64,000 nucleotides of DNA from Anniella stebbinsi (GCA_029215795.1 JARDYH010000001.1:193323654-193387653); one strand, 5' to 3'; shown: positions 22,360-31,710, counted from the stretch's first letter. A program made the numbers and translations. The notes: generated from the letters alone by a model not told the origin.

Positions 22360-23300
22360 TATTTGTGCAAATTTGCAGCTGGGAATATTTACAGAAATAA
22401 CTACTTATGCAAAATTGCAACCATAAATACCGTATGTAATCGAATCTAAGACACCATTGAATGTAAGACGCACCTTAATTTCAGGGCCACCAACAGGGAA
22501 AAAGCTTTGCATCGATTCTAAGATGCACCTTAATTTCAGCACCCCTTCCACCCTTCTCCCCTCCCCCCTCACCTCCATCGCCGTCGCCCATCCTCGCTGC
22601 CGCCGCCGCCACTCCGCGCTGCTGCCAGCGCTTGTCTCGTCTTGGCAAGGCATCATTACTGGGAACTAGGCCATGATCTGGCCTAGTTCCCAGTAATGAT
22701 GCCTTGCCAGGCTGAGGCGAACGTTGCCAATGGTGCAGAGCAGCAGCGGCAGCAGCAAGGATAGGCGATGGTGATGGAGGTGCGGAGGGAGGGTTAGGGC
22801 CCCGCAAGTCCCCCCTCCCCCTCCCCCTCCCCCTTACCTTGATTGCTGCTGCCTCGGCCTGGGAAGGCTTTAGTACTGGGAAGTAGGCCAAGATTTCCTG
22901 AGATCTCCCAAGTACTGAAGCCTTCCCAGGCCAAGGCAGCAGCGATCAAGATAAATGGGGAGGGGGGACTTCTGACCAGCCTTGTGGGGTCCCTTGGGAA
23001 CCACTAGGGTGAGTCGCAGGGGGGGTATGCAAAGCCCTAGTGCCTTCTGCAAAACGCGGGAGAAATCCGTTGATTCTAAGTCACCATCGATTCTAAGACG
23101 TACCACGTTTTTATAGATGTAAACATGGGGGGGGAGTGCATATTAGAATCGATAAAATGCGGTAGTGCAATTTGTGCAAAATTGCAGGCTAAATGGTCTT
23201 TTATGCATGCAATTTTCATGGAATTTGTGCTATTTATGGCTGTGATTGTGTGCAATTAATGATTTCTGTAAATATCCCCAGCTGTGAAATTGTGCGAGTT
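22360..23300. mobile_element. Palindromic MITE split by a second element
   Basis: The left arm, about 22361-22427 (ATTTGTGCAAATTTGCAGC, ATATTTACAGAAAT, GCAACCATAAA), is mirrored by the right arm, about 23225-23300 (CTATTTATGGCTG, ATTTCTGTAAATATCCCCAG, CTGTGAAATTGTGCGA). Between the arms lies the 737-bp element 22428-23164, inserted near the left arm. Without it the host element is a ~200-bp AT-rich palindrome. Confidence 0.75.
22428..23164 (+). mobile_element. TACCGTAT-ended non-autonomous element with GC-rich palindromic modules
   Basis: The ends TACCGTATGTAATCGAATCT and ATTAGAATCGATAAAATGCG (closing GGTA) are inverted repeats. A motif CGATTCTAAGAYGCACC is iterated inside both ends. The middle holds two palindromic modules. 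One is centred near 22675 on GGCCATGATCTGGCC, with arms TAGTTCCCAGTAATGATGCC. The other is centred near 22900, with arms GCCTTCCCAGGCCAAGGCAG. The modules are bounded by splice-donor-like words, for example CTTACCTT at 22833-22840 on the minus strand. A TA duplication is possible (AAATA|CCG ... CGG|TAGTG). No transposase is encoded. Confidence 0.75.
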
Positions 23301-23309
23301 GTAACTCAA

Positions 23310-25045
23310 TAATAATAATAATAAGATGTGAGCTCTCACGGGGTGCCCACAGAAGATCTGGCAGCTCTCCCCACAGTCCGGCAAGCAGAGTGCGGACAGG
23401 ACATGGAGGAGTTTGCCAATCCCTCCTTCTGAGACCTGGGAGAGCTGCTGCCAAAGTAGACAATGCAGAGGTTGATGAGCCAGTGGTCTGGCTCAGAAGA
23501 AGTCACTTTCAGGTATCTCTAAGATAGCCATAGAGACAGTGACTTCCTCCCTCCCTTCAAAGCATGCTTCCATGACTATACATAAAGCCATTCGAAGAAG
23601 GAATGTTGTATTTGCCTTCGCCCTTGGTATGTCTTTGGCTCATTTTCCAGTACCCATGTTTGAAGGCCAGGCAGGAAGCAGCAGAGGGACAAGGACAACA
23701 GATGGTCATGCCAAAAGAAATGAAATAGATCGACGGGAATCCAAAGTAGCTCTGGGACACATACACCTTATACACCGTCTCTGACAAAGTCCAGGTTCCT
23801 CATCCACACCTGCAGGTTCGCTGCTGTGGGAACCAGCTTCATACCATGGAGAGAACGAAATGGATCAGGGAATCTCCAGTAGTAAGGCTTTTCTTGGATG
23901 TAACTGGCTGCAGGGAGTTTTGGAGAGCCCTGCCGTCCCATGGGTTAGACTGGAAATGAGTTACAGCTGCCAGCTTCTCAGTGCCCTGTTAGCCCTAAGT
24001 GGGGTAAGTTATGGCTGCCTTCCCCTCCCTACTCCTTTTGTCAATTGCAGAAGAGCAAACAATGAGGGAAATGCAATTTCAATCCCAGCAAAGCCTACAA
24101 AGCCAATTGCACCATTGGGGGGGTTGGCATACAGAAGCAGCCCTTTTCTTTAGCTGAACCCATTAGTAAGATCATGTTAGTTGCCAGGATAAGTCAACAT
24201 ATTCTGCTTCATCACATTAGCTGCTAGTGTAAGTCAACAATTCAGCAAAGCTCTTCTTCCAGTTTAAAGTGCAGCAAGGTACCAGGGAGTATGAGAGTAC
24301 ATAATGTCGAAGAAAAGTTCAGCCTGTGGTTGTGTAGTCGATAAATAGAAGTGGGGTTTCTTCCCCTCGTCTTTTCTTCAGGAGGAAAGGGACTCAGCAT
24401 ACTCCTGGCTTTGAAAACAACACACACCCTTTTTTCATAGCACTGTTGTGTTTTAAATCCAGCGGAAGTTCCATTTGCTTGTTAAAGACAGAACTTATTC
24501 TGGGAGCACAACAAAAATTAAGAAAACCAGCAAGTTACAAAGGGGCTGATACTGCAGCCCTGATTATTATCTTTATCAAAAGATGCCAATTGCATAAGCC
24601 TTTCCCTTTCAGCTCTTCCCTTCAGCTTCCCGCATTCTTACTGGGGCTTCCAGATTCTTTGCAGGATTACAATCGGCATATTTACATGGGTGGACATGTG
24701 GTTTCAATTGAGGAAAGTCCTTTCTTTTCAAGTTCTATATGTTCCATTTTACAGCCACTAGATGGTGCTGTAATTATAGCACAACACCATCATTTCACAC
24801 AGCCGATAGATAGATTAATACAATGTTATCTCCAATCTTTTTGAAAGCAGGATAAAGGTCATAAACCATGGAAGGGGCCCTGGAGGTTGACGATGTAGTT
24901 TAAAGAACCTGCAAATGTCTATGAGCAACAAATCTTGATGGCACGATATAAGCCTCATGTGGAGAAGTTCGAAGAATCCAATTACGAAAAGCTGAAACCA
25001 GCAGCAATTTAAAGCCCAACTCACAACATGCTTAATCAAACACAG
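23310..25045. other. Unassigned non-coding DNA
   Basis: No transposon ends recognised. A small (AAT)n run lies near 23310-23322 and local direct repeats of AGTCAACA near 24194 and 24234. A CTCF-like word is listed separately. The open frames have no recognisable content. Confidence 0.4.
24755..24770 (+). promoter_or_regulatory. CTCF-like motif
   Basis: CCACTAGATGGTGCTG matches the CTCF core (CCASYAGRKGGCRS) except for T in place of C in the GGC step. It lies in sequence without recognised transposon features. Occupancy cannot be inferred. Confidence 0.3.
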
Positions 25046-25254
25046 GTTGATAGTAGGGATGTGCACGCCCAAAAATATGGTATTTTATCGTTGTCGGAAT
25101 TTCGGACCAAAAACTAGGGGTGTGCACGGACCCCCCGGATCGGGACCCGGATCGGGACCTCCAATTTTGTCCCGGACCGGTTCGGACAAAATCGGAGGCC
25201 CCCCGGACCGGATCGAGTCCGATCCCGACCCAAAAATCGTAAATTTTTGGATCG

Positions 25255-25317
25255 GCCGCCATTTTTTTCCCCATAGACTTGCATTGCAATGCAAGTCTAT
25301 GAGGAAAAAATGGCGGC
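25255..25317. promoter_or_regulatory. Inverted pair of YY1-like motifs around a perfect palindrome
   Basis: GCCGCCATTT (25255-25264) and AAAATGGCGGC (25307-25317) both fit the YY1 consensus and face each other. They flank a perfect 30-bp palindrome (25272-25301, core CTTGCATTGCAATGCAAG). In the related element at 29276-30351, GCCATTTT and a different palindrome occupy the same position, so the arrangement is partly retained. Binding is inferred from motif only. Confidence 0.4.
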
Positions 25318-25511
25318 GGGTGGCTGAGGGGGGGCCTAACTCCCTCCCCCCCGGGGCCGTCCGCTGTGGACGGCCCCGGCAGGTAAGCCCCCTCCCCCGC
25401 GCTCCCTACCCCCCCTGGGGCCGCCCGCTTCCATCCGCTGGCGCCCGCGGGCGCCAGCGGATAGAAGCGGACGGCTCCGGGGGGGGGTGTAAGCCCCCTT
25501 CCCCGCCACTG

Positions 25512-26659
25512 CTTACCTTCTCGGCCCGTCCGCTCCCGTCCGGCGCCGGCGGCTACTACCAGCGGGCTCCGCGGCCTACTCTCGAGTAGCGCGCCGGGTG
25601 ATGACATCACCCGGCGCGCCACCCTGGAGTAGGCCGCGGAGCCTGCTGGTAGTAGTAGGCGCTGGCGCCGGGACGGGAGCCGCCGGGACGGGAAGGTAAG
25701 GGCCCCCCTCCCCCCTCCGCGCGCCCCCTCCTCCCCTCCACGCACCCCCTGCTTACCTTCCCGGCCCGGCGGCTCCCGTCCGGCGCCGGCGCCTACTACT
25801 ACCAGCAGGCTCCGCGGCCTGCTCTAGAGTAGCGCGCCGGGTGATGACATCACCCGGCGCGCCACCCTAGAGCAGGCCGCGGAGCCTGCTGGTAGTAGTA
25901 GGCGCCGGCGCCGGGACGCGAGCCGCCGGGACGGGAAGGTAAGGGCCCCCCTCCACCCTCCGCGCGCCCCCTCCTCCCCTCCACGCACCCCCTGCTTACC
26001 TTCCTGGCCCGGCGGCTCCCGGCCGGCGCCGGCGCCTACTACTACCAGCAGGCTCTGCGGCCTGCTCTAGAGTAGCGCGCCGGGTGATGACATCACCCGG
26101 CGCGCCACCCTAGAGCAGGCCGCGGAGCCTGCTGGTAGTAGTAGGCGCCGGCGCCGGGACGGGAGCCGCCGGGACGGGAAGGTAAGGGCCCCCCTCCCCC
26201 CTCCGCGCGCCCCCTCCTCCCCTCCACGCACCCCCTGCTTACCTTCCCGGCCCGGCGGCTCCCGTCCGGCGCCGGTGCCTACTACTACCAGCAGGCTCCG
26301 CGGCCTGCTCTAGAGTAGCGCGCCGGGTGATGACATCACCCGGCGCGCCACCCTAGAGCAGGCCGCGGAGCCTGCTGGTAGTAGTAGGCGCCGGGACGGG
26401 AGCCGCTGGGACGGGAAGGTAAGGGCCCCCCTCCCCCCTCCGCGCGCCCCCTCCTCCCCTCCACGCACCCCCTGCTTACCTTCTCGGCCCGTCCGCTCCC
26501 GTCCGGGGCCGGCGGCTACCACCAGCAGGCTCCGCGGCCTGCTCTAGAGTAGCGCGCCGGGTGATGACATCACCCGGCGCGCCACCCTAGAGCAGGCCGC
26601 GGAGCCCGCTGGTAGTAGCTGCTAGTGCCGGACGGGAGCGGACGGGCCGAGAAGGTAAG
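25512..26659. repeat. Five tandem ~243-bp palindromic modules centred on CRE-like octamers
   Basis: TGACATCA occurs at 25602, 25845, 26088, 26331 and 26565, giving spacings of 243, 243, 243 and 234 bp. Around each, the two arms mirror each other for about 90 bp (left GGCTCCGCGGCCTGCTCTAG, right CTAGAGCAGGCCGCGGAGCC). Each module starts with CTTACCTT (25512, 25752, 25995, 26238, 26475) and ends with AAGGTAAG (25693, 25936, 26179, 26416, 26652). These are the same 5' splice-donor consensus on opposite strands. Modules are separated by C-rich linkers of about 50 bp (GGGCCCCCCTCC...). Confidence 0.9.
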
Positions 26660-26985
26660 CGCCCCCCTCCTCCCCCCCCCGCTGTCCACTTTCATCGGCG
26701 GGCGCCCGCTGGCGCCCGCCAATGGAAGCAGCGGTGGGCGCCTGCCGATCCGCCGATCCGCCGAACCGGTTCGGAGCCTTTTCGGACCGGTTCGGATTGG
26801 ATCGGCCGATCCAGATGCGGGATCGGAAATCGGATAATTTATCCGATTTCCCACTGGACCGGACTCGGATCGTGGATCGGGTCCGATCCAGTGCACATCC
26901 CTACTAAAAACATTATCGTCTCCGATAATATCGTAGGTTAATCGTATCGTCTTCATGATAATTATCGGAAATCCGATATTTAATT

Positions 26986-27855
26986 TGCAGCCCCATTGTG
27001 CCCTATAGAGCTAAAGTTTTTAGAAAAAATGCCTATAACGTCTGTATTTTAAAAGTTAGAGGCTTGAAACTTGGTCAAAATGCTTATGGAGTGTGCCTAA
27101 GTATGTGTATGAAATTTGAGTTCGATCCCTCCAACCCTCGATTTTATATGCATTTATTAAAGAACATTTAAGTTCTGATAGGTCAAAAGTACGATCTTTC
27201 AAAAATTCATATAAAATACAGAGGTGGAGGGATTGGTCTGAAATTTGGCACATATGTGTAGCAACATGTGCTAGACATGTGTATGAAATTTGAGATCGAT
27301 CCCTCCAACCCTTGATTTTATATGAATTTATTAAAGATCCTGCAACTTTTTGACAGGTCTGAATGAACGCACATGGCGAGCTGTCATTCTGACCTGTCAG
27401 AACTTAAATGATCTTTAATAAATTCATATAAAATCGAGGGTTGGAGGGATTGGAGGGATTTGCAGCCCCATTGTGCCCTATAGAGCTAAAGTTTTTAGAA
27501 AAAATGCCTATAACTTCTGTATTTTAAAAGTTAGAGGCTTGAAACTTGGTCAAAATGCTTATGGAGTGTGCCTAAGTATGTGTATGAAATTTGAGTTCGA
27601 TCCCTCCAACCCTCGATTTTATATGCATTTATTAAAGAACATTTAAGTTCTGATAGGTCAAAAGTACGATCTTTCAAAAATTCATATAAAATACAGAGGT
27701 GGAGGGATTGGTCTGAAATTTGGCACATATGTGTAGCAACATGTGCTAGACATGTGTATGAAATTTGAGATCGATCCCTCCAACCCTTGATTTTATATGA
27801 ATTTATTAAAGATCCTGCAACTTTTTGACATGTCTGAATGAACGCACATGGCGAG
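26986..27855 (+). repeat. 475-bp-period tandem duplication inside family B copy 2
   Basis: Bases 26986-27380 recur at 27461-27855. I see two differences in about 395 bp (AACGTCTG versus AACTTCTG, and GACAGGTCTG versus GACATGTCTG). The intervening 80 bp complete the palindromic module in the first copy. The two identical 65-codon minus-strand open frames here are only a consequence of the duplication. Confidence 0.9.
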
Positions 27856-28160
27856 GGTTGGAGGGATTGATCTCACATTTCACACACATACTTAGGCATA
27901 CCCCATAAGGACTGTGACCAAGTTTCAAGCCTCTAACTTTTAAAATACAGAAGTTATAGGTTTATTTATATGGCAGTCCGATAATCTGATAAAATTGGGC
28001 TGAAAATTATCGGATCAGATATTTATCAGAGGTTTTTCTATCGTATCATTATCGTTAAATGCATGCACGATAAAGAGCATATCATATTGTTATCGTACAT
28101 TTTAATGATATGATACACATACCTAGTTGATAGTTTATTTGCATTCAATTTAGCCCAGCT

Positions 28161-28195
28161 TTATTTATTTATTCATTCATTCATTCATTCATTCT
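28161..28195 (+). repeat. (ATTT)n(ATTC)n microsatellite
   Basis: TTATTTATTT passes into about six ATTC units. Confidence 0.9.
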
Positions 28196-28199
28196 ATTG

Positions 28200-29267
28200 A
28201 CCATATTCTAGGGCAACATGCTCACAGATATGTACTTATCATTCTGATATCATTAATAGATTATTATATTCAGCATGGGAAAGATTGCCTTGGCAAGTTT
28301 CAAAAGTTGCCAATTTTGAGCATTGTTAAGAAGGACTGAAAAAAATGCAAGTTGCTCATGACCAGTTGAACAGTGGTTTCTTATCTCTCTAAAATGTAGG
28401 ATGCTGGAGGAATTCAGTTTTTGTGAATTCCAATATGATCTGATCTGATCTATACTTCCTAGACTAATCTGTGAATTGGAACATAGTTATTGAGCAGGTT
28501 CCACAGTTCCCTGAATGATCTGATGCTGTTCTTGGTTCAAAAAGCTTCTCCACATGTGTTTTAAAATGTATATTTTGAGAGAAAATCTTTTAGAAATACT
28601 GCAGACCTTTTAAAATCACTGGTTAATACAGAAAATGTGAGTGAATACATGCAAATGTGGCATAGACTGGAAATAGACTGATTCATCCACCCCTACTTAT
28701 AAGGCTCTAAGTACTGCATCTGATTGCAGACTCTGACCATTCAGAATGTATTTATTTTTTGTATCCACATATCTGATTTTAACCAGCGCTTACACATCAA
28801 ATGTACTAGAAAGCTCCTTCTTGTTGTTTTATAAATGAGAAGGCATACTTGATGGGTTTAAATCTAGCTTTCACTTCTGTGAGGGTTAAGATAGGTCTAG
28901 AGAAAGGGTGGGAAATATGCATGTGGCCCCTGTCATGCTGATGAATTTGGCAGCTGAAAATACATACATATATGGGTATTTTTAATGTAAAGAGCACTAA
29001 AAGGGTTACATTTAGCTTGTCCTGAAGCTAAATATACCCCTTTTAGTACTATAGTGCACCAGATTTCTAGAGAGTTGAGGGCCAAGGCCTTCCAGAATGC
29101 CATGTGATCCTTGTCGCATGAGGTGAGGCTGTCAGGATGGTTGCTGGCTAAAGAGCCCCTGTGCCAAATCCTAGAGTCACATCTGGTAATATAATCTAAC
29201 CCACCAAGCAGTTGCATAGCCCTATAGAAAGATAAGGGATAAGAAGTGATCCCTAACTATTTGTGGA
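28200..29267. other. Unassigned non-coding DNA
   Basis: No element ends, LINE frames or long repeats were recognised between the microsatellite and the family A element that starts at 29276. Confidence 0.4.
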
Positions 29268-29275
29268 GTACATAT

Positions 29276-30351
29276 TAAGGGTGTTCATGGACACAAAAAA
29301 TTGGATCTAAATTGGAATCAGAACCGATGCCTCAGATCGGATCGGAGGCTTCCCGATTCAGATCCGATCCAATCCCGATCCGAAAATCAGACGTCCAATT
29401 TTCGGATTGGATGCCATTTTAGCTGTTCTCGCCAAAGGGTTACATTGGGGGAAAGAAAGCTTTCCCCCAATGTAAGCCTATGGCGAAAACATGGGGGTGG
29501 ATGAGTGGGGACCTAACTCCCCCGCCCTCCCTCCCTTCCCCCCCCCTTGCACTCCTTACCTGCCGGGGCGCCTGCTTCCGTTTGCAGCCATCTGGTATTC
29601 CAATCTACTGAGAAACAGGCTTCACGGCCTGCCTCTCAGTAGAGTGCCAGGTGATGACGTCACCCAGCGCACTACTGAGAGGCAGTCCGCAAAGCCTGTT
29701 TCTCAGTAGAAGGGACCAGCGGACGGCAGTGGACAGCCCTGGCAGGTAAGTGGGGACCTCCCTCTCCCTCCCCCCACTCACACTCCTAACCTGCCAGCGT
29801 CCCACGCTGCCGTCCACTGCTTCCATACTACTGATAAGCAGGCCTTGCAGCCTGTTTATTAGTAGTACGGAAGCAGCGGATGGCAGGGCAGGATGCCAGC
29901 GGGTAACGGTGGACCTCCACCTCACTCCCCCCTCCCCCACTTGCGCTCCTTACCTGCTGCCTCCTCGCTGCCTTCCACTGCCGCCCACTGCTTCAGAACT
30001 AGTGAGAAACAGGCCTTGAGGTCTGTTCCACAGTAGAGCAAGGGTGCGCTGAGTGATGACGTCACCAGTCACGCCTTCGTTCTATTGTGGAACAGGCCGC
30101 AAGGCCTGTTTCTCAGTAGTATGGAAGCAGCGGCAGCAGTGGATGGCAGCGAGGAGGCAGCAGGTAAGGAGCATGAGTGGGGGGAGGGGGGAGGAGGTCC
30201 GATCTTTTCCGATCCGGATCAGATCCTTTGGGATCGGATCGGATTAGATTGGACAATCCAGCTGCGAGGGATCGGAATCAGATAATTGTATCCGATTTCA
30301 CCCGGATCGGGTCCAGATCATGGATCGGACCTGATCCGCTGCACACCCCTA
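29276..30351 (+). mobile_element. hAT-like family A copy 2 with perfect target duplication (1076 bp)
   Basis: Perfect 8-bp duplications GTACATAT flank it (29268-29275, 30352-30359). The ends are TAAGGGTGTTCATGGAC and GCACACCCCTA, with GATCGGATCGG-type motifs inside both. There are three palindromic modules. Modules 1 and 3 are centred on the consensus CRE TGACGTCA (29655-29662, 30057-30064). They are bounded by CTTACCTG (29555, 29949) on the left and CAGGTAAG (29743, 30161) on the right. Module 2 (centre about 29850) has lost its core, and its edges are decayed (CTAACCTG, CGGGTAAC). The arms read ACTGAGAAACAGGC and GCCTGTTTCTCAGTA. It is diverged from copy 1 at nucleotide level but has the same layout. 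Confidence 0.9.
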
Positions 30352-30840
30352 GTACATATGCACCTGTTTTTCCACCCCCACAATAATTTTAAGGACATTT
30401 CACCTCCAACAAGAACACTGGGATTGATATTTAGCAGGCTGAGTAGACTGAGTGCCATATATGGTGAAGATGGCCCATTGGAGAGGCTACTGAAAAGTTC
30501 ATGACTGGGGCCCCTGGAATCTGATGGTTGCAGTGTCCCAGTACCATATAAACCCAGTCCTACTGGCTGTGTGCATCCACTGTAAGAGAGTACACCCCTC
30601 TTAAAGATATGTCGCCCTATTTCACATGGTGGCTATTACTTACTTACATGTGGTACTGGTGTTACCATGGTCCAGTTCTCTGATGCCACAGCCTTTATCC
30701 TAGGAGCATGTCCTTAAAAGCAAAAAAGACAGCACCATTACCAGTATGCCTCATTTATAACATACCTCCCTTACAAGCCTATCATGACAGAGAATGAGAA
30801 ATGCTATTGCTCACATGGATGGACCTGCTGCATATCAGGA

Positions 30841-31038
30841 ATTTGTTACTACAAGAGTATTGATGGCCACCAATTTGACTGGCTTTAAAAGGGGGTTAGA
30901 CAAATTCCTGGAGAAGAAGTCTATATAAATGAGCAATTGTCCTGATGGCTCTATGCTACCTCCAGTATCAGAAGCAGTATGCCCATGTACACCAGTTTCT
31001 GGGGAATATGGATGAGAAGGTGCTGTTACACTCATGTC
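30841..31038 (+). mobile_element. CR1-like LINE 3' UTR fragment
   Basis: ATGGCCACCAATTTGACTGG, TTTAAAAGGGGGTTAGACAA, CTACCTCCAGTATCAGAAG and TGCTGTTACACTCATGTC match, in order, the longer copy at 54984-55334. It stops abruptly where the L2 sequence begins at about 31040. The usual ending (GGCCACTGTG..TTCTTATG) is missing. Confidence 0.8.
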
Positions 31039-31039
31039 A

Positions 31040-31517
31040 CTTAAAGATGCACATGCTGGTAACCTCAAGGCTCGACTTCTACAATGTGCTGTACATACGG
31101 CTACCACTGTACCTAGTTTGGAAACTTCAACTAGTTCCAAATATGGCAGCCAGGTTGGTCACCGGTACACCTAGGGGTGACCATATTACACCAGCTTTAA
31201 AATCGCTCCACTGGCTGCCAATTAGTTTTGGGGCAAGGTTCAAAGTATTGGTTATTACCTTTAAAGCCCTACATGGTTTGGGTCCAGGTTACCTGCGAGA
31301 TCGCCTTCTCCCATACAATCTGCCCCACACACACAGGTCCTCTGGGGAGTACTTACTTCAGTCAGCCAAAACTAGGCTGACAACTGTTACCCAGAGGACC
31401 TTTTCTTCTGCTGCCCCCAGACTGTGGAATGGCCTGCCAGAGGAGATTCATCAATGTAATACTCTCTCTGAGTTTAAGACTAATCTCTTCCGGCAGGCCT
31501 GCCCAGATGAATTTTAA
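31040..31517 (+). pseudogene. L2 ORF2 C-terminal fragment (reverse transcriptase end)
   Basis: About 158 open codons carry hallmark L2 residues in order: VTSRLDFYNVLY, NMAARLVTGTPRGDHITPA, SLHWLPI, FKALHGLGPGYL, RTFSSAAPRLWNGLPEEI and FKTNLFRQA. The endonuclease and catalytic palm with the YADD box lie upstream and are absent, so it is non-functional although still open. The frame extends 5' into CR1-like 3' UTR sequence from the ATG at 30945, which is a chance chimera rather than a start. Confidence 0.9.
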
Positions 31518-31674
31518 ACCTAAGAATTTTAAGATGTCCTGATTGTTATTTTAACATTGTATTGGTTTTCTATGCTCTTTTAATTAGTTTTATGCATTTG
31601 ATTTATATTGTGTTGTTGTACAAATGTTGTTCCCCACCTCAATCCAAAGGGAGAGGTGGGTTAGAAATAAATAA

Positions 31675-31710
<36 letters not shown>
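31040..31710 (+). mobile_element. L2-clade LINE, 5'-truncated, complete 3' end
   Basis: It begins inside the reverse-transcriptase C-terminal region and runs through the stop codon at 31515-31517 and a ~150-bp 3' UTR. The 3' UTR contains the stem TTCCCCACCTC / GAGAGGTGGG and ends in about 14 ATT units. It joins the CR1-like fragment on its left with no spacer. The same subfamily is inverted at 60395-61215. Confidence 0.92.

Larger units (their letters stand above)
25115..26903 (+). mobile_element. hAT-like family A copy 1: CpG-rich element with tandem palindromic modules (1789 bp)
   Basis: The ends TAGGGGTGTGCACGGACC and GTGCACATCCCTA are inverted repeats. The flanking octamers CCAAAAAC (25107-25114) and CTAAAAAC (26904-26911) differ at one base. 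Both ends are packed with GGATCGG/CCGGACC motifs over about 140 bp. An inner left segment has perfect 30-bp palindromes at 25272-25301 and 25433-25462. The rest is five tandem palindromic modules (25512-26659). CpG density is far above that of the rest of the window. The long open frames here, on both strands, are products of GC-rich palindromic sequence and have no protein-like composition. The related copy is 29276-30351. Confidence 0.9.
25054..28125 (+). mobile_element. hAT-like family B copy 2 with perfect target duplication, hosting a family A insertion
   Basis: It is flanked by perfect 8-bp duplications GTTGATAG (25046-25053 and 28126-28133). The ends are TAGGGATGTGCACGCCC and GATACACATACCTA. 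The left end is interrupted after only 60 bp by the element 25115-26903. It resumes at 26912 with the GATAAT/ATCGT-rich subterminal part. The interior carries palindromic modules as in copy 1 (GATCGATCCCTCCAA, TTTTATATGAATTTATT and inverses). A 395-bp segment is duplicated in tandem (26986-27380 and 27461-27855). No transposase is encoded. Confidence 0.9.

Noticed and set aside
25032..25745. 237-codon minus-strand and 180-codon plus-strand open frames
   Set aside because: Both run through the CpG-rich palindromic element. They are rich in G, R, P and S, mirror each other across the palindromes and have no domain; they are composition artefacts.
25602..26572. Regularly spaced palindromes as a CRISPR array
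   Set aside because: Repeats of 243 bp in a vertebrate transposon with C-rich linkers have neither the repeat and spacer lengths nor the cas context of CRISPR.
27056..27728. Two identical 65-residue open frames, suggesting a duplicated small gene
   Set aside because: They lie in the 475-bp tandem duplication of a non-coding transposon. Their identity reflects recent DNA duplication, not protein conservation.
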